Notes: generated from the sequence alone by a model not told the origin. A stretch of 64,000 bases of DNA from Monosporascus cannonballus (GCA_004154925.1 QJNS01000171.1:106909-170908); one strand, 5' to 3'; shown: positions 1-10,945, counted from the stretch's first letter. Made by a program: numbers and translations.

Positions 1-21
1 AAGCTACACCACCGGTGATGC

Positions 22-46
22 CGCTATTGCGTGGTCAGCAATAGCG
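22..46. repeat. perfect 9-bp inverted repeat, 7-nt loop
   Basis: Positions 22-30 (cgctattgc) are the exact reverse complement of 38-46, separated by gtggtca. A TA-repeat follows at once. No T-run or gene end is near, so a terminator role is not supported. It is recorded as a structure only. Confidence 0.6.
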
Positions 47-1102
47 TTATATATATATCGCAACAGCTGCGTTACGAAGCGCTTATAATCTACTGATTAT
101 GGTAAAAGCTCGGGCGCTCGTACTATTATTAGCCCCAGCGTTGTACAGGTATATATGTATTCCTACAGCGTAGTTCTTTATCCGGTTTGAATACACTCAT
201 TTGCCCCTAAACGTGCCTTCACTCCTTCTCCCATTGATAGCCTCACCTTCTGGGTACTACTTTGTGCATCATGTTTGTCCGACCACTAAATTTTCCGCGA
301 TGACGAATTTTTACACGAACTAGTACATCGATTATTCACTCCTAGATAGAATGACTAAGTCATAAGCACATTATATGGTCAGCCTTCTGTTACTGCTACT
401 ATGTCACTAACGCCTAGAGAAAATGAAGCCGAAAGTTTGATGGGTTTCTCCGGGTTCCTGTGTTCTAGACTCAAAAGAAAGTAGGCACACCGTAAGCATT
501 GAAAGCGCATTTTGAGCCTCAATATCCCCGTAGTATCTTGGTGACCTGCTCAACGGCACTTCTGTTCATAGGTCAACAAGATGCCTCGGATCCCATTCTG
601 ACTGTCAGCCCCCTTTGTAATCCCCAGCAGATCTAGGCCATGTTGTAAATAATAGGTTGAGTACCCCTCAAATTCCATACCAAGTGACTAGCCATGAAGG
701 GTTGGCGACGAGGCGACTTGTGTACAGGCAAAGGGGATCGTCTTACCCCTATTCTGGCCTCTATTCCATGCATGTCAATGTGCGTAAGCTTTGCCGTCAG
801 GTCCGTATGTATTACATCAACCAAGAGCTTATAACTAATGTTGATTTATTTGACAACTAGCTGTCAAATCTTGAAGAACTAAGTCGTATCGCCTCAGCTG
901 CTGTAGTCAATTCAAGCCAAAGCCTACATCGATGAGCGTTATATGATATAGTAATAACCCTTGAATTCAAATCCAATTAATTACTACAGACTCTGTGACG
1001 CGCGCATTTGTCTCATTTTGGTTTCAGTAGGAGGTACGTACATACGTGATGCTCATGTAGGCGGTTTGCCAAGGTGATATCGACCAGCAGGTAGATCTCC
1101 TG

Positions 1103-1125
1103 CACCCCGCACCCCGCACCCCCCG
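1103..1125. repeat. short C-rich tandem repeat (caccccg x3)
   Basis: Two exact 7-base units, caccccg, are followed by a third with two extra C residues. It is a small microsatellite in non-coding sequence. Confidence 0.7.
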
Positions 1126-1877
1126 CATTGCATAAGCCAAGATTTCCCACCCGAGAACTTGGTGCCAGGCCGAGATAAAACTACCCTGTCAAGTACGGTA
1201 TACATGGGGCGCGCTAGAAGCAATACCATACTAACATCGGCATAGTCTGTCTTTAAGCACATTCAGTATTTGCGCATATGTATCGTGCAAAGCAGCGCGC
1301 GAATACCGGGCTGGGTCAATTTATATACCCTCCATACCTAACCAGAAGCAACACCTGTGCATGGACCTTAGAGTCTAGACTTGACCTGTAATGGGAAGGC
1401 CTTGCAGGGCTAATGCCGCCTTTTCTGTACTTTCCCCCATACGGCGGTCTAGTAGCGGGTATGCCCTTACGAACGTATGGTGACGTAGAGACTGTGACAC
1501 CGACACCGAAAACAGGGATGCGATGATGTCGTCGTTGTCCCCAACTTCCTTAAGTCCCATGTTGCACAATGATGCATTAATTGGAATGGCTTTGGTCATC
1601 ATTACATCTGCACCTAATATTGCTTCCCTGGACATGCAGCCATATTCAACAATGCTTTGACTCCCGTCCCCCTGAATTCATTCAGCTACCCGCATCAGTA
1701 TACTCATAATGCCGGCACTGTGGCTCCAGTAGAACCACCGCCTCTAATCGCGCACCCGAGATGGATTTCCTCTCCTCATGGCGGCGTCGCGAGCCTCCTG
1801 TGCCTCGTGATCCCCACACCCACACACGCCAACAATGGATCAGAACAAGCGAACACTACTCGCTGGAACGGAGGCCA

Positions 1878-3115
1878 ATGGTTGTACAGTAAGTCCAGAA
1901 CACATCTATCTAGGCGCCGTTTACGATATTGGCTAACTAATATACAAGATGGTTACGATTGACCTGGCTTGACCTACTGGGAATGGCCATTCTGGCTATA
2001 GTCAATTTCTTGGTACGCTTTTGCTATCATAGTGTGTCGCTTGCCAATCGCATGCTGAGAGACGGTAGCTCTACCGCGCGAAGCCCCCCGTGACACGAAC
2101 CTTCCCCTTAACGGTGGTTGAAACTGGCGAGGTCGTATATCCGCAATTTGCCTATCCCTATAGACAACAAATCATTGCCCCGTGGCTCGACGCTTTCCTC
2201 GGCGCCGCGATACCCATCGTCGTGATTCTACTCGCACAAATACGCATCCGGAGCTTCTGGGACGTCAACAACGGCATCATCGGCCTCGCCTACGGTCTCT
2301 TAACCTCCGTTTTCTTCGTGGTCATGATCAAGTTGCTTGTCGGCGGCCTCCGCCCTCACTTCTATGACGTCTGCAAACCGGACCCGACGCTGGCATCCCA
2401 GGCACACCATAACACCACCGGCCTGAACGGCGTCGGTTACCAGAACTACATGTACACGTCAGAGATCTGCACCGTAGACCACGATCAGCGCCTCTGGAAC
2501 GCTCTCGAGAGCTTCCCCAGCGGCCACTCATCGACCATCTTTGCGGGCATGGTGTTCCTGTACCTGTACCTCAACGCCAAGCTCAAGGTCTTCTCCAATT
2601 ACCATCCGTCCATGTGGAAGCTCGTCGTCCTTTACCTGCCGATCCTGTTCGCCTGCATCATCGCTGGCCTGCTTACCGTTGACCGGTCGCATAACTGGTA
2701 CGATATTGTCGCGGGCGCCGTCATCGGCATCGTCATCGGCTTCTCGGCCTACCGCATGGTGTACGCCTCGATTTGGGACTACCACACGAACCACATACCC
2801 CTGAACCGTAACTCGGCGTTCCTGTGGAGCGAGGGTTGTGAGGGCTCCGGTATGGTGTTCACCGGCAAAGCCGGCTGGAGGGCTGGCTCTCTCCGCGGTC
2901 AGGACATCCTGCCGACGCACAACGGACAGGCTAGTGGTTTCCGGAACGACAATGCGCATACTACCAATAATGGCCTCACATATGGTAATGGCAACACAGT
3001 ACAACATCACGAAAAACCTACTAATAATGGGATGACAAATGGTAAGGGAGGCACGTTACAGCATCCGCAGAGGAGCATGTATGATGCAAATCCGAGGGGG
3101 CACGACATGGTATAA
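1878..3115 (+). CDS. PAP2-family lipid phosphatase (DPP1/LPP-like), three exons
   Basis: Predicted integral membrane phosphatase of the PAP2 superfamily, acting on diacylglycerol pyrophosphate, phosphatidate or related lipid phosphates (family knowledge). Exons are 1878-1888, 1949-2012 and 2069-3115, about 373 residues. Intron 1 (1889-1948) has gtaagt, CTAAC and aag. Intron 2 (2013-2068) has gtacgc, a gctgag branch and tag. Splicing gives a first membrane segment (LDLLGMAILAIVNFL) and then YRAKPPVTRTFP, as in fungal homologues. Motif 1 KLLVGGLRP lies at about residues 113-121, motif 2 PSGH at 175-178, and the motif 3 HNWYD at 233-237. The Arg of motif 3 is not at the usual SRxxxxxH spacing; the nearest is in VDRSH. 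Several hydrophobic segments follow. The C-terminal 90 residues are polar with imperfect NNG(L/M)TxGxGxT repeats. The short first exon is the least certain part. It is intact and only 350 bp from the decayed block. Confidence 0.85.
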
Positions 3116-3461
3116 ATTCTAGAAAGGTGCATTTTGTGTTTCAGGCGTTAAGGGTTTAGGACTTTCTAGCAATTCCAAGTACCTTGTACTAATAAGTGCT
3201 TTTAATTTGCCTCATCGCGATCAGGACCCCGTTTTGGAGGTTGTGGCTGCGCCTGCGGCGCAACAGACATATACGTTCTTCGAAAGTTACTCTCAGCAAT
3301 TTCCTTTGTCGCATATAAACCTGAGCCGGTCCTGCTTTACCCTGAGCCAGGGTAAGCCTGGGGTAAGTTTATGGTACGGCTTAGGAGCCCGTTTTTGGAT
3401 ACCCCGGTTAAAGTTACTCTTTACCAGAAATAAAAGTAACTATAATAAGAATTATTTTTAA
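3116..3461. other. 3' flank of phosphatase gene and edge of AT block
   Basis: No gene is supported. Normal composition persists to about 3440 and then drops abruptly. Several short inverted repeats cluster here: accctg-agc-cagggt near 3339-3353, and agttact/agtaact on either side of 3420-3435. The string aaagttactct occurs twice (near 3283 and 3410). This may be the remnant of a transposon end, but no partner end was found. Confidence 0.4.
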
Positions 3462-3758
3462 ATTATTCATTTACGTTCAAAATCTTTTATAAATTTAATT
3501 TATTTATTACTTATTAAATAGTTTTTAATTATATGAATTACGACGTTTATAATTGGTTTAACTTTTGGCCGTTAATAGTTTAATATTAAAAATATTTAAT
3601 TTAAAAAAGTTTTATTATCACTGTTTTTTAAACATTATATTAATTTATTTAAAATAAAATTTAAATATTTAATTTATATAAAACACTAAATATAAAATAA
3701 ATTTAAATAAGTATATAATCAACGTTTTAATAATAAAATAATATAATAATAATATAAA
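3462..3758. other. AT-rich sequence outside K1, unassigned
   Basis: Almost pure A/T with occasional CpG, consistent with heavy RIP. No LTR end, domain or coding frame could be recognised. It is the left flank of element K1, and its last five bases (ataaa) do not match the right flank of K1 (ttttc). Confidence 0.4.
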
Positions 3759-3965
3759 TATAAGATAATAGATAACTATAAGCTGGGATAAAGTGATTTC
3801 CGACTAGCTATAAAGCAGATTTTAAAAAATAAATGTATTAAGTTATTTCTATCTGGCGTTTTTTATTAGCTGCTAGATAGTAGATTTATATTAGTAAGTG
3901 AGTCGGTAATTAATCGGCAACTGGTCGGCTATCAGCTTTATCGTTATAAGGGCTGTATTTTCATA
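3759..3965 (-). repeat. K1 3' LTR
   Basis: 207 bp, of identical length to 38789-38995, 4140-4346 and 55913-56119. In element orientation the RIP-free copy runs from TGTGAGAATACAGCC to CATTATCTTACA. It is strongly decayed here (TG to TA at the ends). Confidence 0.8.
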
Positions 3966-4139
3966 ATTATTTTCCTTTTTTAAGTTACTAATTTCTAACA
4001 GCATTATTATTAATTTAATATAAGGTATTTCGCAAATCTGATTACGTATATTTACCGATAATTCCCTATTATATTATGTTATAAATGGTTGCCGTATTAA
4101 TTAATACGTACTATATTACATAATTGATTATATTCCGCC

Positions 4140-4346
4140 TATAAGAATACAGCCCCTATAAAGATAAAACTGGTAGCCGACCAGCCACCGATCAGCCACT
4201 AACCCACTTACTAATATAAATCTACCATCTGGCAGCTAATGGGAAACGCCAAATGGAAATAACCTAATACATTTACTTCTTGAAATCTGCTTTACGACTG
4301 GTCGGAGATCATCTTATTCAAGCTTATAGCTGTCCATTATCTTACA
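4140..4346 (+). mobile_element. solo LTR of family K inserted into K1
   Basis: 207-bp K-family LTR, opposite in orientation to the K1 LTR beside it, flanked by a perfect 5-bp TSD ccgcc (4135-4139 and 4347-4351). Removing it restores continuity with the matching part of K2 (55640-55912), which lacks it. It is less decayed than the K1 LTRs, so it probably came later and lost its body by LTR-LTR recombination. Confidence 0.9.
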
Positions 4347-4429
4347 CCGCCCAGTTTCCTATTATAATCTGTTTTTTAATCCCACTTTATTTATCTTTTT
4401 TTCTTTTCCCTTTTGCGCCCATATTTCCA

Positions 4430-5684
4430 TTCCTTCCGCATACGCGTTTCGTTCGGTCTTTTATTTTTCTTTATTTTTATTTCGCCTGTTCCGTTTATTC
4501 TGCGCATAATCTCCGTTTGCCATCTCTTTTTCTCGTAAAGAATTCCAAGAAAATGGAATTTTAACATTAATAATAACTGGGATTTCCTTTAACGTTATCT
4601 TTTCGACGCTAACAGTAAAATAAATATTAATCGTATTACGAGTAACAAGAAGCCATATTGTATTTACGTAATATAACATTATTTCGATTACTGTACAGTT
4701 TACGTTTAGATTTCGAACGCCTTAAATTACGTCGTAATTAATTATTATTATAAGATTTTTCGTATAGTAAGTAATTGTTTTTAATATTATTAATATCGTT
4801 ATTTAATTTTCGTTCAAATTTTTATCGTCCTTAAGGATATTACCTAAACGGTTTTTTAATTCGGTACCAATAACTAGGAATTAATCGACGAACTCGAAAA
4901 GGCTCGTATTGTAAATATTTAATATAAACGTTCCGATATAATTACGATCGGTCGTTAACTTGATATTCTTCGTAAGGCTAAATTTGCTTTTAACGTAGTT
5001 ATTATTAAGGAATAGTATTTTCTTAATATATCGGAGGTCGATTTCCAATCGTCTGTTATAATTATAGAAATCCAATTTTAAAGCCATTTTATAAGTTTGT
5101 AAATTTAGGTTTTTTTTATTAATATCACAATTTTTTTCGATTATTTCGCAATTAATTTCTAATTAAACGTAAGTTTAAGGTACCTTTATAAATAAAATAA
5201 ATTTCGAAAACCGTTATACCGTTATACTTTTTATTTACGAACATTTTCCGCCTATTTTCCGACGCCTTAACGAAACTTTAATACTCATTAATGATTGTAA
5301 TTAAAAAACGGTTTTATACGGCAAAGTTATTATCAAACTAAAATAAATTAAGCGTTTTAAAGACTGCGTCTTATTTCCGACTAATAACAAATTATATTCC
5401 GGTTACTTAGACCCTATTTTTTATAAGAACTAAAACGTTCCGAATTCTTTTCGATTTTTATGCCTAATAAATTTAATAAACTTATCCGTCTTTTACCGTT
5501 ATATATTTTTCGATCGTTTTTTCGATATTTCTATATTAATTTCCTTAATACGCCTCTTAAAAGCTAATTAACGTAAGGCTTAATTAATAAGCGCAAAAAT
5601 TTATTTTCAAAATAAAGGTTTAATTTTTTTATATTGCCTGTTAGTTTCCGACCGGCATACGATAAAGTAATTATTCGCCAAAAG
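4430..5684 (-). pseudogene. K-family ORF downstream of integrase (unknown function), decayed
   Basis: A sense ORF relic lies between the integrase of K1 and its 3' LTR. The largest open stretch is 4881-5087 (68 codons), starting at a Met. It contains the peptide DLRYIKKILFLNNNYVKSKF, which corresponds to NFRYIKKTIFLNNNYVKGEF in K2 (about 48290-48350). Similarity between the two copies extends over roughly 1 kb and stays in frame despite RIP, which argues for former coding. The inferred protein is rich in Lys, Arg, Asp and Glu. I do not recognise a domain. It could be a third ORF of this family or a distant C-terminal extension of pol. Confidence 0.55.
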
Positions 5685-5814
5685 TGTTACGGCCTGGTCA
5701 CTCGTAAGAGCTCCAGTATATATGCAGCTGTAAGCACCAGGATGATTGCTACAATTGCGATCATTCTACCGATCTTTTGCCCTAGTAGCGTGAGGGTATA
5801 GTGCAGCCATAATA
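5685..5814. mobile_element. small GC-normal insertion, candidate solo LTR of a miniature element
   Basis: A 130-bp island of normal composition interrupts the AT-rich K1 body. It begins TGTTACGGCC, like the B and C LTRs (TGTTACAACCC, TGTTACGACCC), and is flanked by aaaag on both sides (5680-5684 and 5815-5819). It ends cataata, which would be a RIP form of cataaca. CpA/TpG dinucleotides are intact inside, so it escaped RIP by being young or too short. The terminal call rests on the TSD alone. Confidence 0.45.
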
Positions 5815-7900
5815 AAAAGCTTAAAAATAATTATATAAATATATAATATTTTAACGTTAATATTTTAATTTTGCTTAAAATTATCTTTTATAATTCTTAT
5901 AATTATTAAACGATTAATTTTCGATTAAGCTGTTATGATCTTACAGTTTTTAGGTTATCTTATTTCCTATATACATATTTAACTTTTTTATAACATTATA
6001 ATATCTTAAACACATATTCGAAATATTTTTAAAACTTTTACGTATTATATTTAACGGGCCAATTTTTCTATTTAATCAGACATTCGCGTTACTTCTAGTT
6101 ATCTCGATAACAAACAATATCCTTTACCATCTATTTTTCTATTTTTTTATCAAATCCGGTAATTCTATTTAAACGTTACTCGGTTCCCGGTTATATTATG
6201 GTTTTAATAAGGATATGTATTATATATTATATATCTGTGTATATTTAATTAAAAAAATTACTTTATACGCTTAAAAATCTATTTACTTTTTAATCTTAAC
6301 TCAGATATAAATAAGTACAAATCTTATATTCTTAAACTTAAAGTTTTAATCAATAAACTTATTTATTACCTTAATTAGAACTTTATAAGCGTATAACGTT
6401 AATTATAATATTTTTTCTGGGGTGTTATTATTTTGTCCTAATATCTATATATTATTTAACGAATAATCGCCATTTTCTTAAAACGCTTTTTAATCTTTTA
6501 TATTTATTCTTTAAACCTTTATAAAAAGGATTTTATTATCTTTAAACAATATTCATAAATGGTTTCGAACGGAAAACGGCGGGTAAATACGTTTCATATA
6601 TTATTATATACGAATTTCGTATTTTATAATAACTTTATCTAATTATTTTAATATTTATTTATATAATTACGGAAATAATATTTCAAAAATTAATAAATAC
6701 GTTTCGTTTATTTATTAATTTGCAAATAATAAACAGTTAATATTCGCTATTTTATTTTTTGCTTTTCGTAAAATTCTGCCTAAAATTAATTCTTTCATAA
6801 TTTATCTTTATCGTTAACAATTCCAGCCGGCGTACCAAATCTGCACTTTACTTTATCGTAAAATAGTCGGGCTAATTTGGTTACGGTTAAAATCTTAACC
6901 GTAAAAATAAATAGTCTTAATTTCGTAAAACGATCGACGATTACTAGGATTACGTAGTACTTCAGCCCGTTTAAACATAGACTTTTAGGAAATCCCGTAA
7001 TAAAATTTAATAAACTTTCTTAGAAAAATTATTAAAGTAACGGTAAAGGCTATAATTATCTATATAATTTATAACGTAGTTTTATTATGCCCTAATAATT
7101 TGGATATTACTTAATATAGTTTCGGATATCTTTCGCCATATTTTCCTAATAAAACTTTCTGGTTATTAATTCTAACGTACGAACACATCCTATATATATT
7201 ACCTTTAAATTATTTTAATATTAATTAAATAATTATTTCCGTAAAACGCCATATAACAAAATTACGAATTTGTCCTAATAATATAAAATTCTATTTAAAT
7301 TTAGAAAATATCCTTTTTTTAATGCGGCTTAACGTCCAGGTATCCGTATTAGCTTTATAATATTTAAATACTTAATTTACAATCCTCGAACCTAATCGTA
7401 AAGCTATCGAGAAATTTTCGACTATAATATCGTTTTATTGTTAACTAGCTTTTTCGCCAAGAAATGTAAAACGTACTAGTTATAAATAATAACCTTAATA
7501 TTAATTTTGTTTTTTTCAAACTTTTTAAAATCTAATTATAATACGGTCGTAATTTATAAATGCCGTTATTTAACCGTTAATCGTATTATTATTACAAATC
7601 GTATTTATATTATTATTTGCAAACAATAAATTTCATAAATACATAATTTCTCATCTTCCTTTTTTTTCGAAAACTTTCTATAATTATTTAATAAAAGTTC
7701 TTCGTTTTTTTTACGCAAATAATAATTACTTGAATTTTCGTAACCTAAAAGTTATCTGGAAATTTTGTAGCAAACGAATTTTACGTTATTTTTATAAGGC
7801 CCTTTACTCTCTTATAATACTTTGAATTACGTTATATATTTACGACCGTTTTTCGTACGTTTTTCGGCGTATTATTCGTAAATTCGAATTTTTTAAATAA
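5815..7900 (-). pseudogene. K1 integrase, decayed
   Basis: Minus-strand frames read a gypsy integrase. The conserved order is DFITGFPKS near 7000, then VIVDRFTK near 6930, then a degenerate (S)DRD position near 6800, and a degraded form of the HPQTDGQTER block near 6690. These hold the D, D and E of the catalytic core. The zinc-binding HHCC part lies at about 7060-7300 in degenerate form. Stops are frequent. I saw no chromodomain after it, unlike families A, B, C and G. From about 6480 to 5815 nothing certain is recognisable. Confidence 0.7.
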
Positions 7901-8783
7901 TATAAAAATTTACGTTTTTATACGCGATTTCTCGTAATATATAATCTAAGCGTTTAAATAACCTATTTGCCGAGTTAATAACGCTTAGTTAATATTAAAT
8001 CTTAAAATCAAATTACGTAAGGTGATAAATCTATTAGGTTAATTTTTCTTTAAAGTTACGTACCATTATTTTTATTATATCCTTTAATATTATATAAATA
8101 ATACATATTAAAAAACTTTTTTTCGTACTTTTAAAATATTGTTGATAATATTCTAAGCTTTCTATAATCGCCAATAATTCTTATTAATTTACAACTTACT
8201 GCTTTTTAGTTAAATTTAATTTTCGTAACTAATATATAATTAAGCGTTCATACTTTTTGTATTTTTATAAAAATATCCTTAATATAGCTTTTATTAAGGC
8301 GTTTATTTTAACCCTGGTATTTTTGGCGTTATTTTAATATCGGAAAATAATCGCCGACTAAAAGGCATTTTTTAAGTTTCGGAACGCTCTTTTAGCTTTT
8401 TCGGGTTATTGGAATTCTGCTGCTTTATTTTTACCTTACGCCCTTTTTAAAAACTTAATAACAAGTCCGATAATATGCAAATAATAATCGATAAACTTCC
8501 GATAAAAATTCGCGAATCTTAAAAATATTTAAATATCATAAATTAATTCTGGTTTTGGTTATATTTCGAGAATATCGACCCGTCGGCGATCTATTTCCAA
8601 GCCGTCGATATTAATTACAAATCTTAAAAATTTTACCTTTTTATTAAAAAAATTCGTAAGCAAATATTTTAACAAATAATTAATATTATAATAGCTGTTC
8701 GTAAACTAATTAAAAATGTTTTGTATATTTTTTTTTCGTTATCCGAATAAATAATTATATTATTTAAATATATTACGCATATA
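7901..8783 (-). pseudogene. K1 RT palm (3' part) and RNase H, decayed
   Basis: Near 8740-8770 the minus strand reads VIYLNNIIIYSD, the RIP form of the RT active-site block VIYLDDIIIYSD (Asp to Asn by G to A). Sequence downstream fits the RT connection and RNase H of gypsy elements. The N-terminal part of the same RT is at 36290-36700, beyond insertion B2. Confidence 0.7.
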
Positions 8784-9029
8784 TTGAATTGGAGATAGGG
8801 CTAATCTAAGTGTATGGAATACAGAACATCTTGATCAGGACTTGGGAGTGGAAATTGTCTGGCGTCCCTTTGCTATGGAAAACTGCATACAAAAGTTGAC
8901 AGGTCAGCATTTTATAGACCGCCGCCGACCCACTTGGAAATGCTAGAACCTTCGACAACAAACATCGTCGATGTCTAACAGCTAGCTATCACCTTGCAGC
9001 CTAGTAACCCAACACCAACCCCACTTCAA
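8784..9029. mobile_element. 246-bp MITE-like insertion inside the K1 RT
   Basis: Normal base composition, with short terminal inverted repeats (TTGAATTGG at the left, CCACTTCAA at the right) and a duplicated TATA (8780-8783 and 9030-9033; TA alone is also possible). It splits the RT just before its YLDD block. It has no coding capacity that I recognise. TA-type duplication suggests a Tc1/mariner-related non-autonomous element. It is not RIP-mutated although everything around it is. Confidence 0.6.
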
Positions 9030-9073
9030 TATAATTATATAATCCAATTAATATTTTATATGTATAACCCAAA

Positions 9074-9322
9074 TGTTACAACCCAAGCCAGCTGGGCCTG
9101 CGAAAACGGTCCAGCCAAGATCACAAAGCTACGCTAGTTCAGGATCACGTAATTAGTGCTTAACGGGTCTCAACTAAGCACGATTAAGCACGACTAAGTA
9201 GCACTGCAACCGCTTAGCAAGGCTCTGTTAAGCAGAGATGAGCAGTAATAAAGGAATCAGGATATATATGTTTATTAATTTCATAATTTAGATAGCTTTA
9301 GCTTGCAATATAATATCGTTAT
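9074..9322 (+). repeat. B2 5' LTR, first part
   Basis: Starts TGTTACAACCC. It is the least decayed B-family LTR segment in the window and is interrupted by C1 after cgttat. The remainder is at 29808-29937. Confidence 0.9.
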
Positions 9323-9692
9323 TGTTACGACCCAACCCAAAATCGGCCGCAAAGACGGTCGGACCCACAAAAAGGGAACATATGATTTGGATCTCTTTTG
9401 GTATCAAGATTCAAATAAATCCATACAGAACCAACCGAATCTAATGGCATTGGATCTGTGACAACGTCGAGATCTAATAAAGATCTAATTAACCTATAAA
9501 GATATATACGCTTATTATTTCCATAATTTAGATAGCTTTAGCTTATAATATATTATCGTTACTTAAGGCACTTTTGATATTACGAGACATAATACGTTAT
9601 TGTATTTATTGTTTAAATTCCCATGATATTTCTGTTAACATAAACTCGTTGACTTAAGGTTTAATAGTTGGTTAAACCGCTTAGCCGTTATA
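9323..9692 (+). repeat. C1 5' LTR
   Basis: Begins TGTTACGACCCAACCC and ends ttagccgttata (decayed gtcaca). Its U3 is specific to family C, while the last 150 bp match the B, E and G LTRs. It is mildly decayed compared with the 3' copy. Confidence 0.9.
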
Positions 9693-9793
9693 CGTTGCAA
9701 GCTTTTGTTTAATAGTACCGTTAGACTTTAAGCAATATTTAATACTGTTAAGATGTTAACTAGCACTTAGGAAACCTTTACTTAGCAGTTTTA

Positions 9794-10174
9794 TGTGACG
9801 GCTAGGCGGTTTAACCAACTATTAAACCTTAAGTCGACGGGTTTATGTTAGCAGGAATATCGTGGGAATCTGAGCAATAAATACAGTAACGTATCACGTC
9901 TCGTAATACCAAAGGTGCCTTAGGTAATAATATTATATTGCAAGCTAAAGCTATCTAAACTATGGAATTAATAAGCATATATATCCTGATTCCTTTATTA
10001 TTATTTATTTCTGCTTAATAAAACTTTATTGAACGGTTACTTAATGCTATTTAATCATGCTTAATCGTACTTAATTAAAATCCGTTAAACATTAATTACG
10101 TAACCTTAGGCTAATATAACTTTATAATCTTAATTAAACCGTTTTTGCAGGCCCAGCTGGTTTAAGTTATAATA
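9794..10174 (-). repeat. B1 3' LTR
   Basis: In plus-strand reading it starts tgtgacggctaggcgg, intact, and ends ttataata, the decayed form of ttgtaaca. It matches 23249-23629 and the B2 LTRs. Confidence 0.9.
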
Positions 10175-10184
10175 CGATTTCCTT

Positions 10185-10787
10185 TTTTTCCAAATTTTGC
10201 CCTTAAGATTTTTTTTCTTTTGATAAGCTTTTTCCTTAAGATGTTAACTTGCGTTATTAAAAACCGTTATTAGGTTCTTTCGTCCATTACGCAACGTCAA
10301 AATCTGCTTCTTATCTTTAACGATTTCAGTTTTAAAATTATGCCGTATTCTTTATATTTTTCTAAAGGCTAAAAATGCAAAATAATAAAAAACGTTTCCA
10401 AATACAAGGCATATATCAAACGTAACTATCCTTGCAATAGTAACGGCGTTCCCTTATCCTCCTTAAAGAATATTCGTACCGAAAATCAACATTTAAAAGG
10501 CAAAAAGGTACTTACGGAAAAAAGTTTTCTGAAATTGCAAAAACGCTATTAACAAGAAATAAACGAAACCATTATGCGGTTAATCCGTTTTCGAAAACAA
10601 AACGCGTTTCTTCGTTCGAAAAGGGTTAAAATAATATAATAAGAATTACAGTCGCTGGAAAAACTGGAAGAATAGGAACGTCGGGAATAAGAACAATTAA
10701 AGGTTACCGTTACGGCTGTTACGTTAGCACATATCGCGGCCGATTGGCCCGACATCCCGGTTATTAATTAGTCGACTCTTAATTAGA
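10185..10787 (+). pseudogene. antisense Cys-motif/coiled-coil ORF of B1
   Basis: Runs opposite to B1 between its chromodomain and 3' LTR. The plus strand reads YIKRNYPCNSNGVPLSSLKN near 10400-10490, then a long Lys/Arg/Glu/Gln-rich helix with LIRFRKQNAFLRSK near 10590. The tail reads [12 protein letters not shown] just before the chromodomain. Only a few stops (RIP-type TAA or TAG from CAA or CAG) break the frame. The same arrangement recurs in B2, C1 and G1. No function is known to me. The Cys pattern suggests metal binding. Confidence 0.6.
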
Positions 10788-10945
10788 ATGCGCTGGTTAT
10801 TATTAGTAAAATTTTTTAACAGGCGTTGGGCGCCAATAAGGTTTTTAACGGGTTCCCAGGTGTTTTCGAAATCCGGGTACTTTTTCCACTTAATCAAATA
10901 CTGGGTAAATCCGTTTTGCTTTCGTATGTCAAATATTTTTTCCAC
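10788..10945 (-). pseudogene. B1 integrase C-terminal chromodomain
   Basis: An open minus-strand segment reads [20 protein letters not shown] and continues with [16 protein letters not shown], the three aromatic strands and helix of a chromodomain. In chromoviruses this domain directs integration to heterochromatin. It is the best preserved protein segment of B1. Confidence 0.85.

Larger units (their letters stand above)
1..1877. other. left intergenic region, no supported gene
   Basis: Base composition is normal for a fungal gene region, in contrast to the AT block after 3462. Only short open frames occur on either strand, and none shows a recognisable domain. The longest credible one is on the minus strand at about 1375-1635 (86 codons). 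Its composition is ordinary, but I do not recognise it and it lacks a convincing exon partner, so I do not call it a gene. The stretch also holds a perfect hairpin near position 22 and a short cytosine-rich repeat near 1103. The last few hundred bases presumably carry the promoter of the phosphatase gene at 1878. Confidence 0.5.

Noticed and set aside
1375..1635. 86-codon minus-strand open frame near the left end
   Set aside because: Ordinary composition but no domain, no splice partners and no relation to neighbours; kept only as a note in the intergenic entry.
3759..4346. Two inverted 207-bp repeats around a 170-bp spacer looked like a foldback DNA transposon or MITE
   Set aside because: Three further copies, TG...CA ends, separate 5-bp TSDs (ccgcc, atagc) and association with RT/integrase show that they are LTRs of family K, one of them a solo LTR.
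4280..4564. Plus-strand open frame of 94 codons at the left end of K1
   Set aside because: Crosses the solo LTR border and is antisense to the K downstream ORF; the K2 copy has no matching frame.
5690..5812. Minus-strand frame with a hydrophobic segment (GRMIAIVAIILVLTAAYILE) suggesting a small membrane protein
   Set aside because: Lies wholly inside the 130-bp TSD-flanked insertion and has no start or homologue in K2; more likely chance coding in an LTR-like sequence.
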